This document shows, piece after piece, positions 48,011 to 59,959 of a stretch of DNA of 64,000 nt. Below the pieces are notes generated by a model. It worked only from the letters and a program-made list of their open reading frames with translations, did not search any database and was not told the DNA's origin. The DNA comes from Theropithecus gelada (lineage: Eukaryota; Chordata; Mammalia; Primates; Cercopithecidae): positions 144,282,111-144,346,110 of the forward strand of contig NC_037673.1 in assembly GCF_003255815.1 (NCBI RefSeq), written 5' to 3'. The position numbers and the translations under genes were made by a program. Position 1 is the first letter of the stretch, and every line of letters starts with the position of its first letter.

Positions 48011-48047
48011 GAAACACTTTATATAAAACAAAAAAATTTTGTTTTAT
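47994..48047. repeat. Two abutting perfect hairpins
   Basis: Arms tatataaagtgttt (47994-48007) and aaacactttatata (48012-48025) pair perfectly across a 4-nt loop. Immediately after, ataaaacaaaa (48023-48033) pairs perfectly with 48037-48047 across 3 nt. Confidence 0.95.
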
Positions 48048-48336
48048 CATAGTTTTCTATTTTTAATAGCTAAGAACCAGAAACTTCTCCTTTGGAAACC
48101 TGTTTAGTTTTATTCCCTAAAGTTATTATCTTATTGCAGTATTTGGCATAGACTAATATTCGTTTTGAAAATACAATTCTGATTTTTTTTTTCACACTAA
48201 CATCATAAGAAAAAGGATTTTGGTCCAAATAGAGACACAATTTTAAATGGAGGAAGAAGCAGAGTCTACCTGATTCTGAGCACAGAAAATGGAGCAGATA
48301 ACAAAGAGAGAATTCTCCAAGGGAAGGGAGAATTCT

Positions 48337-48643
48337 TTTTTCTTTTCTTTTTTTTTCTTTTTTGAGACAGAGTCTCATTCTGTAGCCCAGGCTGGGGTGC
48401 AGTGGCGCGATCTCCACTCACTGCAAGCTCCGCCTCCCGGGTTCACGCCATTCTCCTGCCTCAGCCTCCCGTGTAGCTGGGACTACAGGCGCCCACCACC
48501 TCGCCCTGCTAATTTTTGTATTTTTAGTAGAGACGGGGTTTCACCATGTTAGTCAGGATGGTCTCGATCTCCTGACCTTGTGATCCGCCCGTCTCGGCCT
48601 CCCAAAGTGCTGGGATTACAGGCGTGAGCCACCGCGCCCGGCC
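48337..48643 (-). mobile_element. AluY with target-site duplication
   Basis: Antisense AluY, low divergence, full length with a CT-rich tail at left. The 9-bp repeat gagaattct lies at 48328-48336 and 48644-48652. Confidence 0.95.
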
Positions 48644-49194
48644 GAGAATTCTAGACGATTGAGTCAAGGCTGCTAGAACAGTCATGCCTCTTCTAGTAAT
48701 TATGGGCCTGGTGTAACTTCCTTTTAAAACCTTGCAAATATTTATAGTTTGATTAACTAAATAAATTGTTGCCCAACTGCTTTTCTGTTTCTGTTCTATG
48801 CTCTATTTACTTTGCTCCACAAGTAATTATAAAATGACTACTTTGAATAATGACAGTTCTTGGCATTGGAAGAAGCAGAGAGGGCTATGATGTCTGTCCC
48901 GAAATAACTACAATCCAAGGTGGCATGGAATAAGAAACTGAAGAAAAAAGATCAAGAATAATACTTCTGAGTTTCATGAGGAAAGGTGACTTAGAGCTAG
49001 AATTTGAATTATAGAAGTATTCTAATAAGTAATTCACGAAAATCAAATTTTAGAAAGAGACAGTGATTTGGAGAGAACTCAAAGGCTCAAGTATAGCGTG
49101 TTTTCAAAGACTATTAAGTAGCTTAGTTTGGAGGGGTAGGTTCTTAGGAATGATTCTGTAATTAATCTTTTATTAAAATATTAATTCATTTAAG

Positions 49195-49580
49195 AACATT
49201 GGCATTAGAGTGTAGACCTCCTTGTTTCAATCCAGTTTTCTTTCTTTTTTTTTTTTTGGCTTCTTAAGAGTCAGGTTTATTGAGGTACGATTTAAATGCA
49301 ATTAAGTTCATAATTTTTAAGTATATAATTCAGTAATTTTTCAAATGTGTAGCTATGTGACTACCCCTTTTTTTCAGCTTTATTTCTTAACTAGCTTGTT
49401 TGTGGTAATATAAATAATGTCTTTGTGTCTCAGTTTCTACATCTGTAAAATGGAATAATAATTTTGTTAACTCTTAAAGTGTCTGGGAGGATTAGATTAG
49501 GTAATCAGTGTAACACAGGACCTGGCACATTGTACGCCCTCAATAACTGTAAATAGTTATTATTATTATTATTAAAATGA
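49195..49580 (+). repeat. MIR split by an L1 3'UTR piece
   Basis: The MIR head ('ggcattagagtgtagacctc') and tail ('tttctacatctgtaaaatgg', 'acaggacctggcacattgta', ending in a TTA repeat at 49556-49575) flank a short antisense L1M 3' end (about 49243-49378, 'gtttattgaggtacgattta'). Confidence 0.7.
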
Positions 49581-49632
49581 TCTGAAGTATTTTTAAGGAA
49601 ACAAAAGAGAAGATTTGAAGTTCATATTAAGG

Positions 49633-49929
49633 GTTTTTTTTTTGTTTGTTTGTTTGTTTTGAGATGGAGTCTCGCTCTGTCACCCAAATGGTATGATCTC
49701 AGCTCACTTCAACATCTGCCTCCTGGGTTCAAGCAATCCTCCTCCATCAGCCTCCTGAGTAGCTGAGATTACAGGCATGCGCCACCACGCCCAGCTAGTT
49801 TTTGTACTTTTAGGAGAGACGGGGTTTCACCATGTTGGTCAGGCTGGTCTCAAACTCCTGACGTCTTGATTCGCCCACCTTGGCCTCCCAAAGTTCTGGG
49901 ATTACAGGCATGAGCCACCGCGCCCAGCC
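49633..49929 (-). mobile_element. Alu with a left-arm deletion
   Basis: Antisense Alu with a tttg-repeat tail. After 'ctctgtcaccca' about 17 bp of the usual left-arm text are missing. It ends 'gcgcccagcc'. Confidence 0.92.
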
Positions 49930-49934
49930 AAGGT

Positions 49935-51280
49935 TTGTTTTAAGGTACACATCAATTCCGTGAAACTTGGACTACGGAAGCTTTACCCAAAAGACATAAC
50001 AGTGAAGGGATTCCTTTAGGATATATATCCTTTTAAAGATAAAAGTTGAATCTGTGTTTCTTTGTAAAAAGCACATGTGATATTATTGCTTCTATATCTG
50101 TTGTACTGTAAACCCACAGAACATAGATGTGCTTCATGATATGATGTTAACAAGTAAGGCACTGGTACCACTGTGCCCATGTAAACTCAGCCAGCCTTCT
50201 ACAGTCTTCCTCATTTGGGCTATTCTGTTGATTCTTCCAAGCCTGATTAAATAGTCTTTCTTCTGATTTACTGTTTCTGGTAAACTTAATCACCAGACTT
50301 TTCTTTTAAATATATTTAGTTAGCATACTTTATCCTAAGCAAGAAATTCAAAATACAATTAATTATTTCAATATTTATAATTGTTTATGAAGATACTAGT
50401 TAATATTTTTGCATCTGTGCTGTACTTCCCAGCTAAGCAAGGGGTAGAGCACTAGGTCCGAGGGCTTGATTTTAATCCTGGCTCTGGCACACGGGTCTAT
50501 GGCGCTGCATGCTTGCAGGGGGCACCATGCACATGGACTGTGATAAGGATGGTGCCAACTAGAGCTGCATATTATGGCAGGTCTTACTATGGCAAACCAA
50601 AAGCAAAGTCTGCTTCTAAATGGAGTGACTTTTCCACAGTTACAGTTAATTACTTCAAAATTGTGATATTTATTTATTTAATTAAATGGTGCTATTTTCT
50701 GTTGTGTAAGCATATATGGAAACCAGAATTTAAAGCCTAAGCACCGAAACAGCTGAATGGCTGTTTCACCCACTTTGGCCGTGAAAAGTTAGGTGGGAAT
50801 GTGCTATCATCCTCACATTCCTAAAGGCTGAGAAACCCTAGGCATGCTGACTTGGTTAGACAAGTCAATTTGAATGCAGCTTTCTCCTGATGACACAGGA
50901 TGAAACAATAGAAGCACTGACTATTATAATTTTTCTCCCTTACAGAATAATGCGAAAGTACATATGGGGAAACTATTTTCATAGTCATTGGATTTGTTAA
51001 TGGAAGACATTAGTACTCTAAGGGTTAAATGATGCATTTATTGCTGAGTGTTAGTTTGAAAGATTCTTATAAGTGCAGTGAAATAATTTGTAATATTTAG
51101 TCATGATGGGAACAAATTGACTCAAGAGTGAGAGATATAAGGAGTCAAGAAAAAAAATAATGTGTGCTTTCTTGGACAGGTCAACTTTGTTTTAGAATGA
51201 TATCTTCACAAAATTTCAATTTTGCATTTTCCTTTAATTAAGAAAGCTATTTCTTAACACATTTCTCATTTGTCCCGAGA
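49935..51280. other. No recognised gene or repeat
   Basis: Only a weak MIR-like trace near 50440-50490 ('tcctggctctggcacacggg'). No domain-bearing open frame. Confidence 0.5.
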
Positions 51281-51285
51281 ATACT

Positions 51286-51346
51286 CTTGTCTCTAATCCT
51301 AATGTAACACAAATGCATATGATGTTACATTAGGATTAGAGACAAG
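51286..51346. repeat. 24-bp perfect inverted repeat
   Basis: Arms 51286-51309 and 51323-51346 are exact reverse complements with a 13-nt loop that itself contains atgcat. It is not a known transposon terminus to me. Confidence 0.95.
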
Positions 51347-51525
51347 TTCTGTTTAGAAATGACTCCAAGAACAGTTCTTATATTTTATTTTCACGTTGAA
51401 AATCAGTCAGATTTTCTTCAGCTTCAAAGAGCGTGTTTACATAAAATTGAGTGAGTGCTGGCAGTGAGCTGCAGTTTTTTTCCTAAGCCGGAAATAAGTT
51501 AATATCATCATCACTTTGAATACTA

Positions 51526-52327
51526 CAGTAATGCTTCACTTAACAATGGATATGCATTCTGAGAAATGTGTCGTTGAACAATATCATGCTTGTGCACTTA
51601 CACAAACCTGGATGGTACAGCCTACTACAACACCTAGGCCATATGGTATAGCCTATTGCCCTTAGGTTACAAACCTGTATAACATGTTACTATCGTAAAT
51701 ACTGTAGGCAATTGTAACAGAATGGTAAGTATTTGTGTCTGTAAACATAGAAAAAAGTAGAGTAAAAATATTATATAAAAGATGAAGAGTGGTACACTTA
51801 TATAGGACACCTACCATGAGGAGAGCTTGGACGTTGCTCTCAGTGAGTCAGCGAATGAATAGTGAGGGAGTATGAAGGCCTAGGACATTATTCTATGCTA
51901 TTGTAGACTTTACAGATGCTATACACTTAGGCTACACTGTTTATAAAAAATATTTTTTCTTCAATAATAAGTTAACCTTAGCTCACTGTAACTTTTTTAT
52001 TTTGTAAATTTAAAAAAATTTTAAACTTTTTGACTCTTTTGTAATAATGCTTAGCTTAAAACACAAACACATTGTACAACTGTAGAAAAATCATTTATTT
52101 CTTTATATCAGTATTTTATAAACTTTTTTTTCTATTTTTAAATGAGACTTTTAAAAATTCTTAAATTTCTTTGTTAAAAACTAAGATATAAACACACACA
52201 TTAGCCTAGATCTTCACGGGGTCAGGATCATCAAGATATCACTAGTGATAGGAATTTTTCAGTTCCTTTTTAACCTGATAGGACCACTGTCATCACTCAA
52301 CAAAAGTTGTTATATGGTACACAACTG
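51526..52327 (+). mobile_element. Tigger-type DNA transposon, internally deleted
   Basis: Ends are inverted repeats ('cagtaatgcttcacttaac' at left; the right end closes with actg) and TA lies at both flanks (51524-51525, 52328-52329), the Tc1/mariner target duplication. Internal text 'gtatagcctattgcccttag', 'gtactgtaggc'-like and 'agcttaaaacacaaacacat' matches the Tigger3/4 group as I recall it. A jump near 52240 removes the middle and any transposase. Confidence 0.85.
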
Positions 52328-52349
52328 TATTTTAATAACTCTTTCATGG

Positions 52350-52620
52350 GATTAAATTTTATTAAGTACCAATCATATGGCCTGCACTCTTCTAGGAGTT
52401 GGGAGCAGAATGTGGGATAAAACAAACAATTCATGTACTACCATAAGCAGGGAAGACAAATAATTAAATGAATGACTTAAGGTAAATAAAGAGTGCAGGG
52501 GGATCATCTTACAGGGAGAGCTTTTGTGGTCTAGAGGGTCAGGGAGGACCTTGCTTGCAGAAGTCATGTGCAAGCTGATAGCTGAAACATGAACAAAAAT
52601 TAGCTGCATTCTAAGGTAGA
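52350..52620 (-). repeat. L2 LINE fragment
   Basis: 'cactcttctaggagttggga', 'gagggtcagggaggacctt' and 'gctgatagctgaaacatgaa' follow antisense L2 order. Confidence 0.65.
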
Positions 52621-52774
52621 CCTGGTTCTGTGCATTAATTAATTAATGAATTGATTTTTTCATTCTTTCTTATGACATAGGTATATTGTTTTTCTACTAT
52701 GAGGCATGCCCTATTCCAAGTTCGGAAGACTCGGAAATGAGCAAGAATTCCATTTCTTTTTTAAAATCATTAAT

Positions 52775-53281
52775 AGCTTTTTATTGCTGCTGTAACAAAT
52801 TACCATAAAATCAGTGATTTAAACAATACAAAACTATTATATCTCTATAGTCCAACAGAGAGATCCGAAGTCCAACACAGATCTCTCACAGGGCTAAGAT
52901 TAAGATATCAGCAGAGTACCTTCTTTTCTGGAGCCTCTGGGAGGAGAATCTGTTTCTTTGTTCTAGAAGTGATCCACTTTCCTTGACTCGTGGCCTCCTT
53001 CTCCATCTTCAAAGGCAGTAACATTAAAATAAGTTTTTTACATTTGTCCGTCTTTGGCTCTCTCTATTCTGCCTCCTTCTTCCACTTTTAGGAACCCCTG
53101 CGGTTACATTGGGCCCATCTGTTTAATCCATGATAATCTTCCTTTTTTAAACTCAGCTAATTAACAAACGTAATTTCATTGTCAACCTTAATTCTCTTTG
53201 CTATATAACCTAACATATTCCTAGGTTCCAGGGATTAGGCCATGGACATCTTTGATGGGCCATTATTCTGCCTAACACAGA
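52775..53281 (-). mobile_element. MLT1-type MaLR LTR, nearly complete
   Basis: 'tttattgctgctgtaacaaa', 'ctttccttgactcgtggcct', 'ttacattgggcccatctg' and terminal 'ccattattctgcctaacac' span the whole MLT1 LTR in antisense. A solo LTR. Confidence 0.88.
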
Positions 53282-53344
53282 GATGTTTAAGGGCTGATGA
53301 ATAAAGTTACACTAAACAGAAAAGTGGGCCTTCGGAATTTGCTC

Positions 53345-53480
53345 TTCCATTCTATCAATATTTATTGAAAGCTTACAAGATGTCAGGAATTGTAGGTGAT
53401 GCAGATACAATAGAAAACGTGGAAGACTGATATGTCTTCTTTGAGATTACAATATAGTGTATTATAGGTTATTATACACT
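53345..53480 (-). repeat. L2-like end fragment
   Basis: 'tcaatatttattgaaagctt' then 'gatgcagatacaatagaaaa' resemble the antisense L2 3' end. 53490-54020 has no other recognised feature. Confidence 0.4.
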
Positions 53481-54035
53481 TTTAAAAATTCTTATTAAAA
53501 TGAAACAACGTAGTAATATTGGATCAATATGGAGCTGCTTTAGCTTTCACAGTTGGGTTTGACAAGAGTGACTCAATTCATGTAATCAATGTTTGCATCT
53601 GTAATTATTTCCCACTTTTATTATGAATTTTGCATTTACTCTCTCTAGGTTGGTTTTCTTGTTGATCTTTCTCTTGCCTTGCTCAAATTTTGCCAGAGGT
53701 CTCTCTAGCAGAAATGCCTTTGGTTTGAGAAATAAAAATAAAATTCTAAGCTCCCCGGCTGACTGGATGGACCATCTCTTAGCCATGGGGACCCCAGAGA
53801 AACCTTAAAAAACGAGAAGAACTCCCTTTCTAAAACAAGAATACAAAGAAGCAAGTAAACAAATACATAAGATAATTTCAGGTTATGGTAAGGGATAAAA
53901 AAGAGAAGGAGGAGGAGGAGAAAATTACAACAGGAAGATGTGTTATGGGAAGATGATCTGGGAAGGTCTGTCTGAGAAGATGGCATTGTAGATGAACCTC
54001 AAATTAAGCAGAATCTGCCATGCAAAGAGCCTTTT

Positions 54036-54325
54036 TTTTTTTTTTTTTTTTTTGTGAGACGGAGTCTCGCTCTGTCGCCCAGGCTGGAGTGCAGTGGCCG
54101 GATCTCAGCTCACTGCAAGCTCCGCCTCCCGGGTTCCCGCCATTCTCCTGCCTCAGCCTCCCGAGTAGCTGGGACTACAGGCGCCCACAACCGCGCCCGG
54201 CTAATTTTTTTGTATTTTTAGTAGAGACGAGGTTTCACCGTGGTCTCGATCTCCTGACCTTGTGATCCGCCCGCCTCGGCCTCCCAAAGTGCTGGGATTA
54301 CAGGCGTGAGCCACCGCGCCCGGCC
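54036..54325 (-). mobile_element. AluYR with a 12-bp deletion (AluYRd-like)
   Basis: Very low divergence. 'gtggccggatctcagctcac' carries the monkey CCGG variant. In the left arm, 'gtttcaccgtggtctcgatc' lacks the 12 bases of gttagccaggat, the deletion defining Yd-type lineages as I recall. A perfect 14-bp repeat gcaaagagcctttt lies at 54022-54035 and 54328-54341. Confidence 0.95.
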
Positions 54326-54847
54326 TCGCAAAGAGCCTTTTAAAGTTATTCTCAGTATTTAGTGCACCTTTCTTTCATTATCCACAAAGCTTCAGTAAAT
54401 TCTAGTCAAAAAGAAAAGCCTTTGTGCAGGGATGTTTTGAGTAGCAAAGATAAGCCGTTTTAAGGAATCCACCTTCTCCAGCTGATGCCAGAAAAGAATG
54501 GCAGTGGGGATCTTTGGACAATACCTGTGTCCAAGCAAGGAATGATGTCCCTGGGTCACTGGAAATAGAGACTTTGGCTTGATAAAGTGTTGAGGGTGAA
54601 AGAACCACAAGATCCATTTCCTAACTATATAAATAGCAGTAGTGGGGGAAACCTCAGAAATATCAGGCTGATTTCTGACCAGAGAATCATTAGTCCGTTT
54701 ATAATTTGTTTTTAAGAAGGAACTATAACCTTGCTTTGTTGTTACATCCTGGTGAAGCCTGACATATGTGGCCTATGTTTAACTATGGACATTTTTATTG
54801 AACATACATTCATTGTTTTACTTTTATGTATTTATGTATTTATTTCT

Positions 54848-54958
54848 TTTTAGAGATGGGGCTTCAGTATGTTGATCAGGCTGGTCTCAAACTCCTGGCC
54901 TAAAGTGATCCTTCCATCTTAGCCTCCCAAAGTACTGGATGACTGGCATGAGCCACTA
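54848..54958 (-). mobile_element. Alu left-monomer (FLAM-like)
   Basis: Only one monomer is present: 'gagatggggcttcagtatgt' through 'ggcatgagccactac'. Old and monomeric. 54342-54840 is otherwise unrecognised. Confidence 0.8.
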
Positions 54959-54984
54959 CATACATTCAAAGACAACTTATGTAA

Positions 54985-55230
54985 TAATCATAGCTAAAAT
55001 GTATTGAACATGAACTATATATCACCTTCTAATCTAAGTTCTTATATATGTTAATTCATGTAATGCTTAACAACATCTCTGTGAGTAGCTACTATTGTGT
55101 TTTGTATTTTATATATGATGCAGAGAGGAGTTAGTGAATTTGCCCGACTTCACAGAGTTGGTAAGTAGATGTTCTAAAAGTCAAGCCCAGGCAGTTCAGA
55201 ACCAGGGCACTTAACCACTTTTTTAGCCTT
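54985..55230 (-). repeat. MIR SINE, antisense
   Basis: 'gtaatgcttaacaacatctc', 'gaatttgcccgacttcacag' and 'tcaagcccaggcagttcag' give the antisense MIR order. Confidence 0.75.
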
Positions 55231-55333
55231 TCTCTTACATACCACATTGACTATCAGCTGCAAGGTAAGCTCCCCATATCAGCTATTAGCTAAGCATAAA
55301 TGTGTTATTCTTTAAATGGTGAGGAGTGAATTT

Positions 55334-55384
55334 TGTGTGTGTGTGTGTGTGTGTGACAGAGAGAGAGAGAGAGAGAGAGAGAGA
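55334..55384. repeat. Compound (TG)n(GA)n microsatellite
   Basis: About 11 TG units, then about 13 GA units, separated by 'aca'. Pure runs, likely polymorphic. Confidence 0.97.
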
Positions 55385-56024
55385 ATTACCCGTCTTAAAA
55401 CAATTCCAAATACGGAAAAAAAAAATAATAATTTCATTAGTAATGAAAGTAGTTAAGGTAAATCTGACTTAATCAAAATCCTGATGGCACTATCTATCCT
55501 TTAATTTTCTGTAACAGTGGCATATAATTTTAAAACCCCAGATTTAAGCTTTGAGAAGTAGAAAGGAGTCTGCCAATTGTTTATTTCCTCTTATTTCCCA
55601 GTTATTAATCCAGATGCAGTCCTTATTTCTTCTAAGTGTTGAGGCAAAACAAACAAAATGGTATGTTTAATCTTATTTTACAATTGTGAAAATTGAGCTG
55701 AGAGAAGTTTAGCAACTTGGGTCTGTCTTATGCCTAAGTATATGATCTTTATGGTACTACTCTCTAGGGATAGTTTAGAAAAAAATGAATGCAAACATGA
55801 AGCCATTGTCTGGCCTGTCCTTCAGTCATAGATCCATGGTGCAGAGATAGAATTTTACACAAAGAATAAAGAAAGCTTTTAATTATAGACCATGTAAGGT
55901 ATATTTTAACCTACAAAAGTCTGTATGACCCACTACCAAATACACTTTATGGAAGAAGTGAGGATCCTTACTAGTAATACGTTAAGAATGTTGGAGTATC
56001 CTTACTTCTTCCACTAGTACCAAT

Positions 56025-56115
56025 AATATATATATGTACATATATACATATATACACACACACAAACACATGAATATAGATATATATATATTCATGTATG
56101 TGTGTGTACACACAT
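56025..56115. repeat. AT/AC-rich microsatellite
   Basis: Alternating purine-pyrimidine tata, acat and cacaca steps. The chance minus-strand ORF here yields an Ile/Tyr/His repeat peptide. Confidence 0.85.
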
Positions 56116-56539
56116 GAAGTGATAATGAATAGTCTTTTGTAGCATGAAAAAATAACATATATTCTAAATATGGCTATTACTCTTATCATAAAATATTAAA
56201 AAGATAAAAGATAATCACCTAGATTGATTTACATTATATTTATGATTATTATTTTTAAAGAGGAGTAATTCAACTTTTTTCTTGCATTATATTTTTAATA
56301 TTTTGTTTTTTTGATATAAAGTTATCCATGTTTCAAAAACTCATACTCTTTTAAATAACCATTTTGTAAGTGTAATCTCGCAACAATAACATAAATCTTA
56401 TGCTACTGCTTTTTTCTTGATTGATTTCGTGATTTGGTTTATATTACTAATAACTGGACTTTAACATAAATGTGCCTATAATTTCTAAATTGGATATAAC
56501 AGCTTTTATATAATGGATTTTCCTCTCTTTACTTTCTTT

Positions 56540-57840
56540 TGGGATAGTTTTATTTCTTGCTCTAAGTAATTTTATTAGATCCTATAAGTTCTGGTATATA
56601 AAATTTAATCTTTAATTATTTTGAATATTTTTATTCTGCTTTTGTCAGAAACTTCTGTTTCATCTGCAATAGACTCATTTTGTTGTATTAATATAAAACC
56701 TATATTGTTTCTGACCATTCTTTTAATATGTATAATGTGTTTTGCTTTACACATTTCTTTGTTTCATAATGGTTTTGTATCTTTTAATTATAACTTTAAT
56801 TATTATAAAGTAAGCCTCTAAAACTTTCTTAATATTTTTTGCTTAATTTCTTCTTTGAGGTTGACATTGGCAGTTCTGTTTTTTATTTAAACTATATTTA
56901 GCCTTTTAGATTAATTAACTTTTTTTTTTAGACAGAGTTTTGCTCTTTTGCCCAGGCTGGGGTGAAGTGGCATGATCTTGACTCACTGCAGCTTCTCCCG
57001 GGTTCAAGTGATTCTCGTGCCTCAGCCTCCCGAGGAATTGGGACTATAGATGACAGCCACCATGCCTGGCTAATTTTTTTGTATTTTTAGTAGAGAGGGG
57101 ATTCTGCCATGTTGGCCAGGCTGGTCTCAAACTCCTGAGCCCAGGTAATTCATCTGCCTCAACCTCCCAAAGTGCTAGGATTACAGGTGTGAGTCACCAC
57201 ACGCAGCTAATTTGTTTTAAAAATGTCTTTTAAAAGGAGTGTTGCTAAACTTCTTTTAAGATAGAGTCAGAAACTTCTTGCTTTTGATTAGGAAAATTTA
57301 CAGCATTTACATTTATTGAATAACTTTCATAATTTAATTTCTGATCTTTTTGTATATCTTTAAATTTACTCACACATATTTTTCGTCTGTTTTATTAGTG
57401 CATGGATTATGTTCTATTTGATTTTATATTCAAAATTATTTACAAAGAGAAAGATTCTCTCTTCCACAACATTAGTTATTTTCTTATATAATTTCAAGCA
57501 TTGTTAGCCATAAAGTTATCTGTCTATACTTATCTACAATGTATTTTTTAAATTTATATTAATAGAAAGTTATTATTAAAGACCATTCTTAATGGTTTTT
57601 AAAACAATTTTTTGTTTTTTACTTTTTTGTGTTGTTTTGTTTAATTTGGAGGCTGAGGCTCCATCTTTGACTCTATTTTTTGGTAGTCATGACTTAAATT
57701 TCTTCAAAGCATTACATCACTTTGGAATGGTTATCAGCTTCAACTCTTTACATTTGCAGTTAATATTTTATTTTATTTTTTCTCTTTAATGTTGGTTTCT
57801 TTGGTCATCATTAGATTTTTTTATTATTAATATTTTGTAT
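56540..57840 (-). repeat. Old L1M, ORF2 start and spacer, split by an Alu
   Basis: 'ctgaccattcttttaatatg', 'aatataaaacctatattgtt' and 'catttacatttattgaataa' recall the antisense L1 endonuclease start and upstream spacer, in order on both sides of the Alu. Confidence 0.5.
56920..57207 (-). mobile_element. Alu, diverged
   Basis: Antisense dimer with a T tail, ending 'caccacacgcagct'. ttaattaac (left) and ctaatttg (right) may be the decayed target duplication. Confidence 0.92.
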
Positions 57841-57844
57841 TAGG

Positions 57845-58490
57845 TCTGTATTAGTTTTCTATTACTGCAAAACAAATTGTCACCAAACAAGAGAGCCTTA
57901 AAGCAACACAAATATGTTATTTCACTCAATTCCTATGGGTCAGGAGTTCAGGACAGGTTATCTTGACACCAAGTTTATGGTCTTATCAGGCTGAAGCCAA
58001 GATAGCAGTTGATACTAAAATCTCATCCGAGGCTCCGGGTCTTCTCCAAGATCACAGGTTGTTGAGAAAATTTACTGTTTTTGCAACCGTTCAGCTGAGG
58101 CTTTCAGCTTCCGGAGATTACCTGGTATTTCCTGGGAGGTGGTCCTCTTCAAAACATGGCTGTATGCTTCTTCATGATCTGCAGGAGTGTGTCTACTATT
58201 GCCCTGAATCTTTCTGGCTCTTCTGTCTCTGAACTCTAGACCCTCTTTCTAGGACTCACCTGATTGGATTACATACCAGGGTAATCTTCCTTTCAATTAA
58301 CTTTTTCAATACATGAAGGACTTTATATCTGCAAAATTACGTTACCTCTGCCATATAACGTAACCTCATCTTGGTGGAGTATGCTCTTATATTTATAGCA
58401 CCTGCCACACTCGAGGGGAGGGGACTATACAGTACACTTGCAATAGAGAATATGGGGGCCATCTTAGAAGTCTTCCTGCCACAAGGTCTA
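57845..58490 (-). mobile_element. MaLR LTR (old MLT1 type)
   Basis: 'gtattagttttctattactg', 'cctatgggtcaggagttcag', 'cacactcgaggggaggggac' and 'gggggccatcttagaagtct' then 'tgccaca' fit an old MLT1-group LTR in antisense. Confidence 0.7.
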
Positions 58491-58499
58491 GTTTGTATT

Positions 58500-59950
58500 A
58501 TACAAATTTCTATGTTCTTTGAAGAAATATTTTAAAGACTTATTTAAGGATTTTTTTTTCCTGTATGGATAACTTTTGTGTTGTTTGAAAAAAAGCAATG
58601 TATATATTGACAAATATAGAAGACAAATATACTATATAACATTGGTAAATTTGTAATGAAATGGGTGGAACAATATACTATCTGATTATAATTCTAACAC
58701 ATGTTGATATCATTATAAATTAGTTCAGCATTATAAAATATGAATTTCTCTAAATTGTTGCTAACATATGCCTTTTGTGTCAACAGTCTCACTCAAAAAA
58801 TTCCACACTAAGAACATAATTGAGGACAATAACAGAAAACATTTATGTGTAAGAGTTTATTTTCACACTGTATCATAAATTTACAGTAACCTTAAATTAC
58901 AAAGTTGTGGAAATATTAAGGATCATAGGGTAAGCCCTCTGGATATATATTGTATTATAAATATGAATAAGAATATAAAAGATATATATAATATATATGA
59001 AATACAGAACACAAAAGTGTATATGTACTGTGATTACAACTATGTAAAATATGTAAGCAGTTGCATTAGGACTGGAATATTTATGCGAGATTAGAAATGG
59101 TTGAAAATTTGAAACTATTTCATTCAGGCTACCAAAAGGCTTACACAATGTATAAAACAAAATTAGGTCAGATTCCCAAGTGTCTAGAAAAGGGTAGGTG
59201 TGGACCTCTTTGACTTCTGATTCTCTTTCGTCTGAAATTTGCTGAGCCTTTACTAAGTGAAGGGTGAAATCTTTCTTCTGTTGCCACTGATGAGAAATAA
59301 GTGAATTATACTGGGAGTAGACAGACCCAGCCCTTCCCTCAAGTTAATGACTAATTGGCAAAACCTCCTGATTGGGGGTGACCTAGGGCTGACCTAGGGC
59401 TGACCCTTGATGACTAGGGATGTGTTAAATGGAGGATGGTCACTTTTCCCTGCTTTTCTATGAGGTTTCAAATGGGAGTACACCATATGAACGAGAAGAA
59501 ATTATGAGATTCTTTTAATAAAAATATCAGTACTGAAGGGAGCAGAGAGCATAATTTAGTTATATAGCCAATTCTTGCATCCAATGTGAAAATTTCTTCT
59601 AATGCATGTGTGAGAGTGACTACCATCTTGTTTTTGCTTGTACAACATGGACTTGCTGCCACTGAATACATCCTATGTTCTTGGCAATCAGCACACTTAT
59701 TTGTGAACTGATTGACCTTTTCATGGAACACATCTTAAAACATGGTCCTCTGAAATATAATTTGGAGAAGCCTAAATTACACATAATCCTTTGATCCTTA
59801 TACAAAGAGCCATGTCAAATGAAGAAACTTGGAATGTGAAAGAGGGATTATATTTATTTTTCAAGGTCCCAAGGAAATTAAAGTTAGAACAAAAGGCTAA
59901 AATTATACTGAATTCAATAACTATCTAAAAAGATGATTTTGTTCTAGAAA
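58500..59950. other. No recognised gene; AT-rich
   Basis: Contains tatata runs near 58980-59000 and a short tandem 'ctgacctaggg' (about 59376-59403). Possible traces of an old L1 3'UTR at 58790-59160 are too weak to claim. Confidence 0.4.
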
Positions 59951-59959
59951 TTAAGTCTT

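Noticed and set aside
51286..51346. MADE1-type mariner MITE
   Set aside because: The arms do not read like the MADE1 palindrome and no TA duplication borders the unit.
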